A stretch of DNA of 18,237 bases from Spirochaetaceae bacterium. Lineage in GTDB: Bacteria; Spirochaetota; Spirochaetia; Treponematales; Breznakiellaceae. The stretch covers positions 1 through 18,237 of the forward strand of contig JAITCP010000128.1 in NCBI GenBank assembly GCA_031283025.1, read 5' to 3'. Positions within the stretch are counted from its first letter, which is position 1, and each line of letters opens with the position of its first letter. The notes under the pieces were generated by a model. That model searched no databases, was not told where the DNA came from, and worked only from the letters and a program-made list of their open reading frames with translations. The position numbers and the translations under genes are program-made. This document shows, in pieces, positions 1 through 7,824 of the stretch.

Positions 1-410
1 ATGATACGCCCCCGCTTTTTGCGGCAGACCGGCATTATGAGGGGATGAAGCACATTGTAAAAACTGTCAAGATCGGTACGAAGAACAGCGTCCCAGTATT
101 CCCCGCTCATGCCGGGAAATGAATCATCGGCGGATATTCCCGCATTGCAGATAATTCCCCAAAAGGCGCCGTTTGCTTCTGACCATTGTTCGAGTTTTTC
201 CCGACACTCGTCCCGGTTACTCACGTCAAATTGGAGGAGTTCTATAATTCCGCCTTTTTGAAGAATTTCCTTTTGCAGCGATTCGGCGGCTTCCCTTCCC
301 TTGTGATAATGGGCAGTTACCTGATACCCCGCATCGGATACAGCCAGGGCAATGGCGCGGCCTATGCCACGGCTTGCTCCGGTTACAAGAACTTTTTTTT
401 CGGTGTTCAC
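1..410 (-). CDS. 3-oxoacyl-ACP reductase, FabG/SDR family (3' end cut by window edge)
   Basis: The gene starts at a GTG (408-410) that overlaps the TGA of the upstream dehydratase (GTGA overlap). The 136 visible residues begin with a short strand and the NAD(P)H-binding motif TGASRGIG at residues 10-17. ICNAG follows at 87-91, and the chain ends at RKKRGRI just before the catalytic Ser-Tyr-Lys region, which lies outside the window. The family reduces the 3-keto group of an ACP-bound chain with NADPH in the cytosol. In APE clusters a dedicated reductase of this kind (ApeQ) works with the ketosynthase and dehydratase of the same operon, as the context suggests here. One oddity: the usual TNL motif, whose Asn belongs to the SDR tetrad, reads T-D-L at residues 112-114. 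The family call is firm; the pathway is inferred from neighbours. Confidence 0.93.
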   Translation of the reverse strand, partial: MNTEKKVLVTGASRGIGRAIALAVSDAGYQVTAHYHKGREAAESLQKEILQKGGIIELLQFDVSNRDECREKLEQWSEANGAFWGIICNAGISADDSFPGMSGEYWDAVLRTDLDSFYNVLHPLIMPVCRKKRGRI

Positions 411-880
411 CTTAAGTATGCTCCCCCGGTCAGCTCATTGAAGCGTTCCTCGCTGACTTCAATAACCATCAATTTTCCTTCCATAACCTTTCTGCCTTCC
501 AAAAAAGCCGCTCCGTCAAAACTATATATCATATCCGTACAATCAGTTTCTTTCACACGAACTTCTACCGAACTGCCGCTCTTAAACAGCGGAATTTCCA
601 TACGCATGGACGGGATGCTCAGAATGAACCCGATTTTGGGTTTTTCACCCCTTTCCCGGCTCATTATCCCTGAAAGGGCGGAAATTGCCTGAGCCATAAA
701 TTCAAAACCTGCCCAGGCGGGAACGCCCTCTGTCTCCGGATCGTAGAAAATACAATTCCTGGTAATATCATATTCCGCCCGGATACTATGATCACTATTA
801 TACTCAAGAACCCTGTTAAGGAGCAGCATCTTTCCCTTGTGCGGTATGATGGTTTGCAGTTCTTCTCTTTCGATAACCAA
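407..880 (-). CDS. 3-hydroxyacyl-ACP dehydratase, hotdog fold, APE ApeP-like
   Basis: This 157-residue single hotdog protein has IIPHKGKMLLL at residues 11-21 and VPAWAGFEFMAQAISAL at about 53-69. The second motif fits the central hotdog helix, with E60 in the place of the acidic residue used by FabZ-type enzymes. The family removes water from 3-hydroxyacyl-ACP to give a trans-2-enoyl chain, the step that leaves conjugated double bonds when no enoyl reductase acts. The start is TTG at 878-880, directly after the TAA of the ketosynthase gene and 7 nt after a GGAGG on the minus strand, so an unusual start codon is well supported. The stop overlaps the GTG of the reductase. In proteobacterial APE systems ApeP pairs with a second dehydratase, ApeI; a candidate for that partner is fused to the ligase at 8567-11212. 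Confidence 0.88.
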   Translation of the reverse strand: MVIEREELQTIIPHKGKMLLLNRVLEYNSDHSIRAEYDITRNCIFYDPETEGVPAWAGFEFMAQAISALSGIMSRERGEKPKIGFILSIPSMRMEIPLFKSGSSVEVRVKETDCTDMIYSFDGAAFLEGRKVMEGKLMVIEVSEERFNELTGGAYLR

Positions 881-2074
881 TTATCTTCCTCCCAGAATAA
901 GGCTGACATTACATCCGCCGAAAGCAAAGCTATTGCTCATACATATTGCGGACGTTTTTCCGGCAGCTTCGGTTATGGGGAGCAGGGGAATTTCCTCATC
1001 CCTGACGCCGTCCCAGCAATGTACCGGAAGCCCCTTTTTTTCGGTCAATACCATCCAGCAGATTGCCGCTTCCAGCGCACCCGCCGCGCCCAAAGTATGG
1101 CCGGTAACGGGCTTGGTTGAGCTTGAGGGGGGCATCTCATCAAATACCGCCTTCATGGCCAGGGCTTCGGCTTTGTCGTTAAAAGCGGTGCCCGTACCGT
1201 GAAGGTTTACATAGCCGATTTGTTCCGGGGTCAATCCCGCATCAACAAGCGCGGCCCTCATCGCTTTTGCCGGTCCGGCTCCGTCCGTGATCGGGGCGGT
1301 CATGTGATACGCATCGGCGCTTTCCCCCGCGCCCAAAAGTTCAACAGCGGAATTTTCTTCCGAATCAAGGAGAAAAAACGCCGCCCCTTCGCCAAGGTTG
1401 ATCCCTTTCCGGTTCTTGCTGAATGGGTTGGCGAGGCTGTCCGAAATTGCGTCCAGGGAATGAAACCCCGCAAAAACCGCCTGTGAAACAATATCCGCGC
1501 CTCCGGCGATAACCGCGCCGCACATACCGGCTCTAACCAGTTCTGCTCCCCTTATAATGGCGCTTGCCCCGGAAGCGCAGGCGGTGGCAATGGCAAGCAC
1601 CGGCCCGGAAAGGCCGAATTTTCCGGCAATATATTCCGCTGGATATGACGCGCTTTGGAAACGGAGGCTGTAATTCTCCGGAAAAGCGCCCTGTGCAAAC
1701 AGCGCCCGGTGAGATGCAAGGGAAGCTTCCGCGCCGTTATCGCAGGAACCAAAGCAGACGCCGATTTTTTCCCGTCCGTATTTGGCGGCGGCCTTTTCTA
1801 TATCGGGACGTATCTGTTCAAGCGCCGCGTCTATAATGCGGATGATTCTGGCTGCCCCTGCATAAGCAGCCGGTTCTTGAACCGGCAGTTCCGGCGGGGC
1901 GGCAGGTTCGGGCAGTTCTCCGGGAATTGATCCAACGGGGAATTTTCCGCCGGAAAATTCAATCATTGCCATTCCGCCCTGGTAACCAGTCAGGCAGAAA
2001 TCGTACAATTCATTCCGGTTTTGCCCGGCACAGCATATCAGAGCCGGAGCCGGCAGCCAGACGCTTTTTCTCAC
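881..2074 (-). CDS. beta-ketoacyl-ACP synthase (KAS II-type ketosynthase, APE ApeO-like)
   Basis: The 397-residue thiolase-fold condensing enzyme shows an intact Cys-His-His triad: C166 in ATACASGA, H292 in HGTGT and H326 in TGHTLGAAGA, followed by NSFAFGGCN near residues 381-389. The presence of the active Cys makes it a catalytic ketosynthase rather than a chain-length factor. It would condense a malonyl-ACP unit onto the growing chain. The N-terminal 75 residues are divergent and contain a proline-rich stretch (about 50-70), as in APE ketosynthases rather than housekeeping FabF. The GTG start overlaps the TGA of the lipoprotein gene (GTGA, 2071-2074). No chain-length-factor partner is visible; it may lie beyond the left edge, next to the reductase. 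Confidence 0.93.
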   Translation of the reverse strand: MRKSVWLPAPALICCAGQNRNELYDFCLTGYQGGMAMIEFSGGKFPVGSIPGELPEPAAPPELPVQEPAAYAGAARIIRIIDAALEQIRPDIEKAAAKYGREKIGVCFGSCDNGAEASLASHRALFAQGAFPENYSLRFQSASYPAEYIAGKFGLSGPVLAIATACASGASAIIRGAELVRAGMCGAVIAGGADIVSQAVFAGFHSLDAISDSLANPFSKNRKGINLGEGAAFFLLDSEENSAVELLGAGESADAYHMTAPITDGAGPAKAMRAALVDAGLTPEQIGYVNLHGTGTAFNDKAEALAMKAVFDEMPPSSSTKPVTGHTLGAAGALEAAICWMVLTEKKGLPVHCWDGVRDEEIPLLPITEAAGKTSAICMSNSFAFGGCNVSLILGGR

Positions 2075-2649
2075 TTAAAAGCGCCTTCCAGGGTATAGGC
2101 GTATCCCCGCAGGTGATTAACCAGCCTGACTGAATTCATTTCTTTTTCAATTTCTAAAACAACGGTTTTCCCCTGAAGAATACGGCGGCTGTTTCCCGCG
2201 TTTTCTAAAAAAAGGCCGCAGTTTTCCAGAGCACGGCTAAGGGCGGAGGCGCTGTAGAAACAGAATTGAAAATCGGCTACAATGTATTCGGGTTTCAGGG
2301 ATTTGGGAAACACCGGGGACGAGAAAGATACCAGCCCGTCCCGGTAGGAGAGTTCCCCCATGTTTACTCCAAGATCGTTCAAAAGGGTCATTTCAATTCC
2401 TGTTTTATCTGCTTTTACCCAGGCATTGAAGAAGTAATCCCTGCCCTGCCAGAAAGCGGAAATATGCTGGGCCATGTCCATGGAATCTTCAATGTCTCCG
2501 GGGGGCAGTAACCTATACTTTGAGCTGTCGGCCAGGTAGACAGTAAGCCGGTTTTCTCTGATTGAAGCTTTTGAGGAGCAGGAACAAAAACAATTAAGAA
2601 TGCCTGAAAACAAGAGGGGAAAAATGACGACCGATTTCTTAGACTTCAA
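2071..2649 (-). CDS. DUF3261-type lipoprotein of the APE-like locus
   Basis: This 192-residue protein has a lipoprotein signal peptide (MKSKKSVVIFPLLFSGIL) and lipobox F-C-S-C with C24 the likely lipidated residue; C22 and C20 are alternatives. The mature part has the pattern of the DUF3261 family found in APE clusters (for example YRLPPGD-like text near residues 46-52 and the central F-x-A-W segment). Members are thought to sit in the outer membrane and help place the polyene lipid, but no activity is established. The start is a TTG (2647-2649) with only a weak ribosome site. A near-consensus promoter lies just upstream, inside the divergent transferase gene. It is the first gene of the distal minus-strand transcript. 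The DUF3261 assignment is from memory of the family, supported by position between exporter and ketosynthase. Confidence 0.75.
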   Translation of the reverse strand: MKSKKSVVIFPLLFSGILNCFCSCSSKASIRENRLTVYLADSSKYRLLPPGDIEDSMDMAQHISAFWQGRDYFFNAWVKADKTGIEMTLLNDLGVNMGELSYRDGLVSFSSPVFPKSLKPEYIVADFQFCFYSASALSRALENCGLFLENAGNSRRILQGKTVVLEIEKEMNSVRLVNHLRGYAYTLEGAFK

Positions 2650-2672
2650 AGAAACACCCGGAAATTAATACT

Positions 2673-3401
2673 ATGTCATATTACCTGAACCTGTCTATTT
2701 TGTCAAACGACGACGACAACCCTTTGTTAAACAAGCAGGATAATCTGCGAAAGACAGAACACAAGAAACGGTTAAGCGCCGAAGCAAGGCATATATTATC
2801 CCGGTGTGAAGGCAGGCCCATTGCGGAGGAAGATATAGCCGGAGATACGCCTTGGGGCCGACCTTTTTTCCCGGGCCGGGATACGGATTTCAGCATCTCC
2901 CATTCGGGGAATTTGGCCGCAGTTTCTCTGGTTAGGGGCAAGAATCAGCGTACCGGCTGTGATGTTGAGCTTGTACGGCCCCGGCCAAGGGCAAAAGAAA
3001 TTGCCGAAGAATTTTTTACCGCCCCTGAAAGGGGCTATATCGAGTCTCAGGGCCGGTTTGACGGGACACGGTTTTTTCAGATTTGGACGCTCAAGGAATG
3101 TTTTTTAAAACTCCGGGGGCTTTCCGTATTTGATATGCCCAACGCCCCGTCCTTTATCTGCGACGAAGGCCAATGCCGGGGGCGGTTTTTTTTTAGCGTG
3201 TCCGGCGCTTTTCCCATTTCATTTAACTTGTACGAACTTTCAGGAGCAGGTGAGCGCTATATACTGGCAACAGCGCTTGAAGGAACAGAAATAGAACAAC
3301 CGGAAATACGCTGGTTTTCTCAAGGCTCTGCGGACTGTAAAAGCATCGCAAACATAAAAGCCGCGCCGAGTCCCGCTGAAACGGTAAGGCCAAAAATATG
3401 A
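2673..3401 (+). CDS. 4'-phosphopantetheinyl transferase, Sfp type
   Basis: The enzyme moves phosphopantetheine from CoA to the conserved serine of carrier proteins, here presumably the two ACPs at 11212-11720. The 242-residue sequence has the Sfp signatures in order: FSISHSGNLAAVSL (73-86), GCDVE (95-99, metal-binding D97 and E99), and W138-T-L-K-E-C-F-L-K with E142 and K146. The length is normal for the Sfp class. The ATG at 2673 has no strong ribosome site. The gene is the only one of the locus on the plus strand. It sits between exporter and lipoprotein genes, starts 23 nt from the divergent lipoprotein start, and its last 82 nt overlap the 3' end of the convergent exporter gene. The C-terminal 30 residues are therefore constrained by the exporter sequence on the other strand. 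Confidence 0.92.
   Translation: MSYYLNLSILSNDDDNPLLNKQDNLRKTEHKKRLSAEARHILSRCEGRPIAEEDIAGDTPWGRPFFPGRDTDFSISHSGNLAAVSLVRGKNQRTGCDVELVRPRPRAKEIAEEFFTAPERGYIESQGRFDGTRFFQIWTLKECFLKLRGLSVFDMPNAPSFICDEGQCRGRFFFSVSGAFPISFNLYELSGAGERYILATALEGTEIEQPEIRWFSQGSADCKSIANIKAAPSPAETVRPKI
2678..2706 (-). promoter_or_regulatory. Sigma70-type promoter for the lipoprotein-ketosynthase-dehydratase-reductase transcript
   Basis: On the minus strand TTGACA (2701-2706) is followed after exactly 17 nt by TAATAT (2678-2683). The predicted start of transcription, near 2671, leaves a leader of about 22 nt before the TTG start at 2649. The whole promoter lies within the first eleven codons of the plus-strand phosphopantetheinyl transferase gene, so the two genes compete for the same DNA. 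Confidence 0.72.
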
Positions 3402-5719
3402 GCCGGGGTAAAACTGCTTAAAACCAAAGCGCCAAAAGAAAGAAGGGTTGTTAAGAACGACAAAACTACCGCAAGAGAGGTAAGGCTTCTCCCTTTTCCG
3501 TGTTTTTTTCCGGTCATGTAAAAGATATAATCCAGTCCCAAACCAAAGACCAGAACAAGAGCGGCGGCGGAAAAAAAGCCCAGGGGAATTTTGTTGACCG
3601 CCAGCAGGGCAAGAGCGGACAGAACCAGCAACGGGGGAACCGCGCAGATTTTAAGGCTGTCCCGCCGGGGATATGCCACGCAAATCACAACAGATATGGC
3701 AAGGTAGGCGGCAAGAAAAAAGAGGAGTATAGTCCTGGTAAGGGTATCCAGATCGCCGCCTATATCTTTTGCCTTGTTAACAAAATAAACAGAATCAATT
3801 TCTCCGGCGATTGCTCTGAAGACAGCTTCATCCGCGGGCTTGAGCGGCAGAACGCAGGAGTAACAGTTTCCGTTTTTTTCTCCTATCCACAGTTTTGAAA
3901 TACCGGAGCGGGGAGGGGCATCTGCGGGAAGGCAATACCGCGCGGCGGCGAATTCTTTGTCAAAGGCCTCCGCGTACTGCGGGGGGAAGCCGAGGTATTC
4001 AAACTGAGCCGGAGCCAGGGGGAGCAGGGCTTTCATGGCGTTATATGTTTTGTTCTGCTTTTTTATCGAAGGAACAAAAACCGAAGTCCCCAGAAAAGAC
4101 CCCAGATTCCCCCGGAGTACTTCCGCTTCCAAACGCGCGGCAAGGCGTTCCTCGTTTTGCAGCGTTTCTTCAGGGCTTGATCCCGCGACAATAAAGTACC
4201 AGCCCGTGGAACCGTAATCCAAAACACGGGCCGCCCGCTTTTCCGACTCCAGCAGGGCAGCGGACATGGTGTAAAGGGAAGAAATGTTGTTTTCTATTTT
4301 TATGGCGGAAAAATTAAAAACAAGAAGTATCAGGGCGGCAAGGGCCAGGGCAATAACAAGAGCGGGCCGTGCAGCCTGCGGCAGGGACAGGTTTTTAAGA
4401 CGGAGGAAAATCTTTCCTTCAAAAAGCCGGAAGCGTCTTTTGTTTGTTTCCGGCATATTCAGGAGGGGGTAGATGCAGAAGCAAGTTAAGAAAGAGCTCA
4501 GGAGGCCAGCCATGGAAAAGACGGCAAATTGTTTCAGGATGGGAAAAGGCGCGAACAGAAAAACGCAAAAACAAATTTCCGTAGAAACAAAACTCATGAT
4601 AACGCTTTTTGAAATATGGGAGCGAATCTCCGCGCCGTTTTTCAAAGCCGGATTCCCCTTCCAGTGAACAAAAAAATGGGCTGAATAATCCACGCAGGTT
4701 CCGATAAGGGTGGTGCCAAATACAAAGGTGATGATATGAATCTCCCTGAAAACCAGAAGCGCGGCGGCGGCGGCAATGCCCAGTGAAACACCGGCTGCCA
4801 AGATTGAAAAAAAGACAGGCAGGAGCGAACGGAAGGCATACAGGAACATAATCAGTATTATGATAATCGTAATGGTACTGATTAATGAAATTTCCCTTTG
4901 CGCTCCGGAAGCGCTTTCATAACTGTGAAAGGGAATTCCTGAAAAATAAAATTCCGTCTCCGGTACGGATTCCCTTATGCTTGATGCGGCAGCATAGATT
5001 TTTCCAACAGCGTTCCGGCCTGAGCGCAGGGAAGCTGCCTGCGGCGCAAGCGTTAAGCGTAACAGTACATACCATGTCCCGTCTTTTTGCGCGGACAGGA
5101 CATCTTCCTTGATGCTAAGGCTCCCCCCGGCAAGCAGGGAAGATGACAAAAATTCTCCCATCCGCCGTTCCGCAAGAAGGAAAGGATCGTTTTCGATATT
5201 AGTAAGGGGAATAAAAGTAAAAGCGCCAAAAGCGCGGGCCAGCGCGTCTTCGGCTATTTCTGCGGCCCTGCCGTTTTCCAGCAAAGCGAGCGTTTCCTTT
5301 CCGGCAATAACAAAACGGTAATCGTACAGGTAACGGCTAAGCTCCGCCATAAGGTCAGAATCAAAATACAGAACAATATCCTCAAAATCCGGGGAACCTT
5401 CAAATTCCGCGCACAACAGGGCGGCGCCTTTTTTTGCCTTTTCAAAATCAGGAGCCGCTGCAAAGATAACAAGTTCCCGTCCGCTCTTTTCCCCCAGCAT
5501 TGTATCCGCTTCCATTACCGCCCTGGACTGGCTTGATCGGGGGAGCATGTCAAACAGCGAAGTGTTTATGCGTACCTGTCCGATAAAAAAAACAGAAAGC
5601 AAAAGCAGCAGGGGAATGGCCAAATGGACAAAAAGCCACAGCCCTGCAAAGCTTAGCCCCGGATGCCCGCCGGGAACCGCTCTTTTAGGGAAAAGTGAAA
5701 AAAGCTTTTTCCTGGACAT
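3320..5719 (-). CDS. MMPL/RND-family lipid exporter of the APE-like locus
   Basis: This 799-residue inner-membrane protein has the two-fold RND/MMPL layout. There is one N-terminal membrane helix (about 26-47), a large periplasmic domain, a helical bundle at about 275-430, a second lone helix near 450-475, a second periplasmic domain and a final bundle to the C terminus. Charged residues in the two equivalent helices are visible in G-T-C-V-D-Y-S-A-H-F-F and G-L-G-L-D-Y-I-F-Y-M, the expected proton-relay positions. Exporters of this type in APE clusters are thought to move the lipid-linked polyene across the inner membrane, together with the LolA-like protein encoded just upstream. The ATG at 5719 lies inside the LolA-like gene (35-nt overlap), and the 3' end overlaps the convergent transferase gene. 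Confidence 0.9.
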   Translation of the reverse strand: MSRKKLFSLFPKRAVPGGHPGLSFAGLWLFVHLAIPLLLLLSVFFIGQVRINTSLFDMLPRSSQSRAVMEADTMLGEKSGRELVIFAAAPDFEKAKKGAALLCAEFEGSPDFEDIVLYFDSDLMAELSRYLYDYRFVIAGKETLALLENGRAAEIAEDALARAFGAFTFIPLTNIENDPFLLAERRMGEFLSSSLLAGGSLSIKEDVLSAQKDGTWYVLLRLTLAPQAASLRSGRNAVGKIYAAASSIRESVPETEFYFSGIPFHSYESASGAQREISLISTITIIIILIMFLYAFRSLLPVFFSILAAGVSLGIAAAAALLVFREIHIITFVFGTTLIGTCVDYSAHFFVHWKGNPALKNGAEIRSHISKSVIMSFVSTEICFCVFLFAPFPILKQFAVFSMAGLLSSFLTCFCIYPLLNMPETNKRRFRLFEGKIFLRLKNLSLPQAARPALVIALALAALILLVFNFSAIKIENNISSLYTMSAALLESEKRAARVLDYGSTGWYFIVAGSSPEETLQNEERLAARLEAEVLRGNLGSFLGTSVFVPSIKKQNKTYNAMKALLPLAPAQFEYLGFPPQYAEAFDKEFAAARYCLPADAPPRSGISKLWIGEKNGNCYSCVLPLKPADEAVFRAIAGEIDSVYFVNKAKDIGGDLDTLTRTILLFFLAAYLAISVVICVAYPRRDSLKICAVPPLLVLSALALLAVNKIPLGFFSAAALVLVFGLGLDYIFYMTGKKHGKGRSLTSLAVVLSFLTTLLSFGALVLSSFTPAHIFGLTVSAGLGAAFMFAMLLQSAEP

Positions 5720-6383
5720 TCAGTTCCGCCGGATAATTGTGATTTGACAAAACGTATTGCACGGCATCGCCGTTCTGTTCATAAATAAGTATAGACCTTA
5801 CGGCGGCGTCTCCCTTCATAATGATCTTCTCTGCAAAAGAACCAATGGCGGCATTCCGGGGGATAAGTCCCAGTTCCCAGGCGGCGCCGCTGGCGGCATA
5901 GTAGACATTAAAATTATCCAGCAGCCCCTGACTGTTACCGGAAAACACCGCGCTGATGACTTCCGCCATGCGCAGAAACGTTTCGTTCCCCTGCGCGCTC
6001 AAAACGGTTTTCTGCCCGCCGGGCCTGGAATGTATGAGGTAATCTTTCCCCAGAGTCAGGGTGGAGGAAAAGGGTTTTGCCGTATCCCACACCATGCCAA
6101 GACCGGCGGCAATAATAAAATTCCCCGATGATTTAAGGGAACGGTTAAGGCGGCTTAAGGTCTTTTCCTGTTCAAAGTTTCCCCGTACAAAAGGATGTTC
6201 CGCAAGGCGTGAACAGGTTGTCCTGAAGGCGTCCATGGTTTTTGGTTCCAGAGGATGGCGGAAAATTTCCTCCTGCGGGGTTTGCGCCCACAGCCCCGCT
6301 GCAAGAAGAAACAGCGCTAACTTAAGAAGAATATAACCGCCTGCCTGCGCAGGCAGGCGGTAAAAAATCTTAAGTAAATTCAC
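5685..6383 (-). CDS. LolA-like outer-membrane lipoprotein carrier protein, signal peptide split by a palindromic insert
   Basis: This 232-residue secreted protein resembles the LolA fold used in APE loci: FVRGNFEQEKTLSRLNRSLKSSGNF is typical of the first strands, and GLGMVWDTAKPFSSTLTL of the following ones. Such proteins are thought to shuttle lipids or lipoproteins through the periplasm, here probably with the exporter encoded next. The GTG start (6381-6383) overlaps the thioesterase stop (GTGA) and is preceded by GGAGGAG about 8 nt upstream. The N terminus is odd: residues 6-21 come from a 48-bp unit centred on a 26-bp perfect palindrome. Without it the leader would read MNLLKLALFLLAAGLWAQ, a textbook signal peptide. 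With it, the hydrophobic core still follows residue 21, so export may survive. Confidence 0.83.
   Translation of the reverse strand: MNLLKIFYRLPAQAGGYILLKLALFLLAAGLWAQTPQEEIFRHPLEPKTMDAFRTTCSRLAEHPFVRGNFEQEKTLSRLNRSLKSSGNFIIAAGLGMVWDTAKPFSSTLTLGKDYLIHSRPGGQKTVLSAQGNETFLRMAEVISAVFSGNSQGLLDNFNVYYAASGAAWELGLIPRNAAIGSFAEKIIMKGDAAVRSILIYEQNGDAVQYVLSNHNYPAELNVQEKAFFTFP
6321..6374. repeat. In-frame palindromic element in the LolA-like signal peptide, flanked by CTTAAG copies
   Basis: Bases 6336-6361 form a 26-bp perfect palindrome, ACCGCCTGCCTGC followed by its reverse complement. CTTAAG occurs at 6321-6326 and again at 6369-6374, exactly 48 bp apart, so removing one unit keeps the reading frame. 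CTTAAG is itself palindromic, so the two copies could be a target duplication or the outer arms of the element; the sequence cannot decide. Confidence 0.75.
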
Positions 6384-6835
6384 GGCGCTTCTCCTCCGTT
6401 AAAGGCTTCTACTTTTTTGACTAAAACCTCGGGACAAACAAAGCAGGATTCATTTGTTTTGATATTGCAGGCCATCTGTATACTGAGCCCCTTGGTAGTA
6501 AGAATTCCGGTTTGTGTATTGCGGATTTCGTACCGTATCATAAGGCGGTTTTCGTATTCCATAAGAACAGCCTTTACCCGCGCCCGGTCTTTGAACCGAA
6601 GGGGCCCCAGATATTTTGCGGAGATTTCAATTATAGGAAAGGCGTACCCGGATTTTTCCATTTCGTCATAGCTGTAACCGATTTTTTCCAGAAGCGCCCG
6701 CCGTCCAACTTCAAAGTAATTGATATAATTTCCGTGCCATACAACCTGCAAAGGATCAAGATCTTAAAACTCAACGGTAATTTCCGCTTCCGCATATAGG
6801 TTATAGGGCCCATTGTTCCCTTCTGATTTTATCAT
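6380..6835 (-). pseudogene. Hotdog acyl-ACP/CoA thioesterase (4HBT family) interrupted by an in-frame TAA
   Basis: Read from ATG 6835-6833, which overlaps the acyltransferase stop as TAATG, the frame gives MIKSEGNNGPYNLYAEAEIT, then V-E-F, TAA at codon 24 (6764-6766), then DLDPLQVVWHGNYINYFEVG without any frame change. The stop sits where family members have an aromatic residue before D-x-D-P-x-x-V-V-W-H-x-N-Y, so a single base change from TAC or TAT explains it. The second Asp of DLDP is the catalytic residue in 4HBT thioesterases. Restart at the TTG at 6751 would give 123 residues but lose that Asp. The family hydrolyses acyl thioesters; APE clusters carry such an enzyme at this position. 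Alternatives are a sequencing error or readthrough. The 3' part still shows ordinary coding sequence, so the event looks recent. Confidence 0.82.
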
Positions 6836-7824
6836 TACGCCTCTTTTAACCAGAAATCATAGAAATTATACCATTGAAAAGGGTTCTGTTTACAGTAACT
6901 TTCCAGGAGCGCCGCAAAGGAATGGGCAAGGAGGGAACTTTGGTTGAACCTTTCCTTTCTGGAACATTCAAAAGAAAGGGAGCTTTTGTGTACGTGCATA
7001 TCGTATTCCGGCTTTACGGACAAATCTCCCCGGCGCAGGGCAAAGACAAAATAGACCGGCGCTTTCATCAAAACGGCAAGATAAAAAATACCCGGCGAAA
7101 AGGGCGCTTCCTCTCCAAGGAAGGGGATCATGAGGTTTTTCCCGGAGCCATTGGCGGCGGTTCTGTCTCCGGCAATCGTTACCATTTCCCCCGCGGCAAG
7201 TTTTTCCTCCAGCAGGGCCGCAGTATGGGGGCCTATTTCACCGGCGTTGATAACATCCATGCTTGATTGGGGGTTCAGTTCCTTGAGCATACGGGTAAAT
7301 TTTTCGCTGACCTTGGTATCAATAACGGCGGTAACCGGCGTTTTCCTCGACACCCCTGTCCGGTTGAAACTTGCAAGCCCCCGGAGGAGTTCAATATTCC
7401 CAAGATGAGAGGTAATCAAAAAAACTCCCCGCCCGTTTTCCAGTTCCTGTATAAGTTCCTCTATGCCATCATTTTGAAAATGAATATTCTTAAACTGAAA
7501 CTTGCCTCCCCAGGATTCAAGTTTTTCCACCAGAGTAAGGGAAAAGGAAACAATATGCCGCAATGGGCCAATGGAGGAGCGGCATTTTTGCGCGGCACCG
7601 GGCTGTGTAACAAAAGGGGTGGCTCTTTGCAAAAAACGCCTTGATTCGGTTCTTCCTTTTTTTGAAAAAAGAAAATAGAAAAAACCGACCGGAAATGCAA
7701 GGACGCGCAGAATAATAACCGGAAACAGCCTGAATAAAATCAGAAGGAGTTTTACATGCCAATACCCCGCAGTCTGTTCCTTATGCATCGACCAGTGCAG
7801 AGGGCTTTCTTCCGGTTTTTTCAT
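6835..7824 (-). CDS. Lysophospholipid-type acyltransferase (LpxL/HtrB-like, COG4261 type)
   Basis: The 329-residue protein carries the acyltransferase signature H140-L-G-N-I-E145 (H-x4-E) after a hydrophobic N-terminal region (about 23-54), and ends with PFQWYNFYDFW, a C-terminal pattern seen in LpxL-like enzymes. The family transfers an acyl chain from ACP to a lipid or sugar-lipid acceptor at the inner face of the inner membrane. In APE loci the acyltransferase and glycosyltransferase are linked or fused and are thought to attach the polyene chain to its lipid anchor. Here they are separate genes joined by an ATGA overlap (7821-7824), which supports a joint role. The acceptor cannot be named from sequence. 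Confidence 0.87.
   Translation of the reverse strand: MKKPEESPLHWSMHKEQTAGYWHVKLLLILFRLFPVIILRVLAFPVGFFYFLFSKKGRTESRRFLQRATPFVTQPGAAQKCRSSIGPLRHIVSFSLTLVEKLESWGGKFQFKNIHFQNDGIEELIQELENGRGVFLITSHLGNIELLRGLASFNRTGVSRKTPVTAVIDTKVSEKFTRMLKELNPQSSMDVINAGEIGPHTAALLEEKLAAGEMVTIAGDRTAANGSGKNLMIPFLGEEAPFSPGIFYLAVLMKAPVYFVFALRRGDLSVKPEYDMHVHKSSLSFECSRKERFNQSSLLAHSFAALLESYCKQNPFQWYNFYDFWLKEA

Noticed and set aside
186..692. 168-residue plus-strand open frame
   Set aside because: It lies antisense to the reductase and dehydratase genes, which show clear family motifs; the frame has no ribosome site or recognisable domain.
2200..2235. Possible further copy of the TCTAAAAA palindrome in the DUF3261 gene
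   Set aside because: TTTTCTAAAAAAAGG lacks a matching right arm, and the encoded residues fit an ordinary helix.
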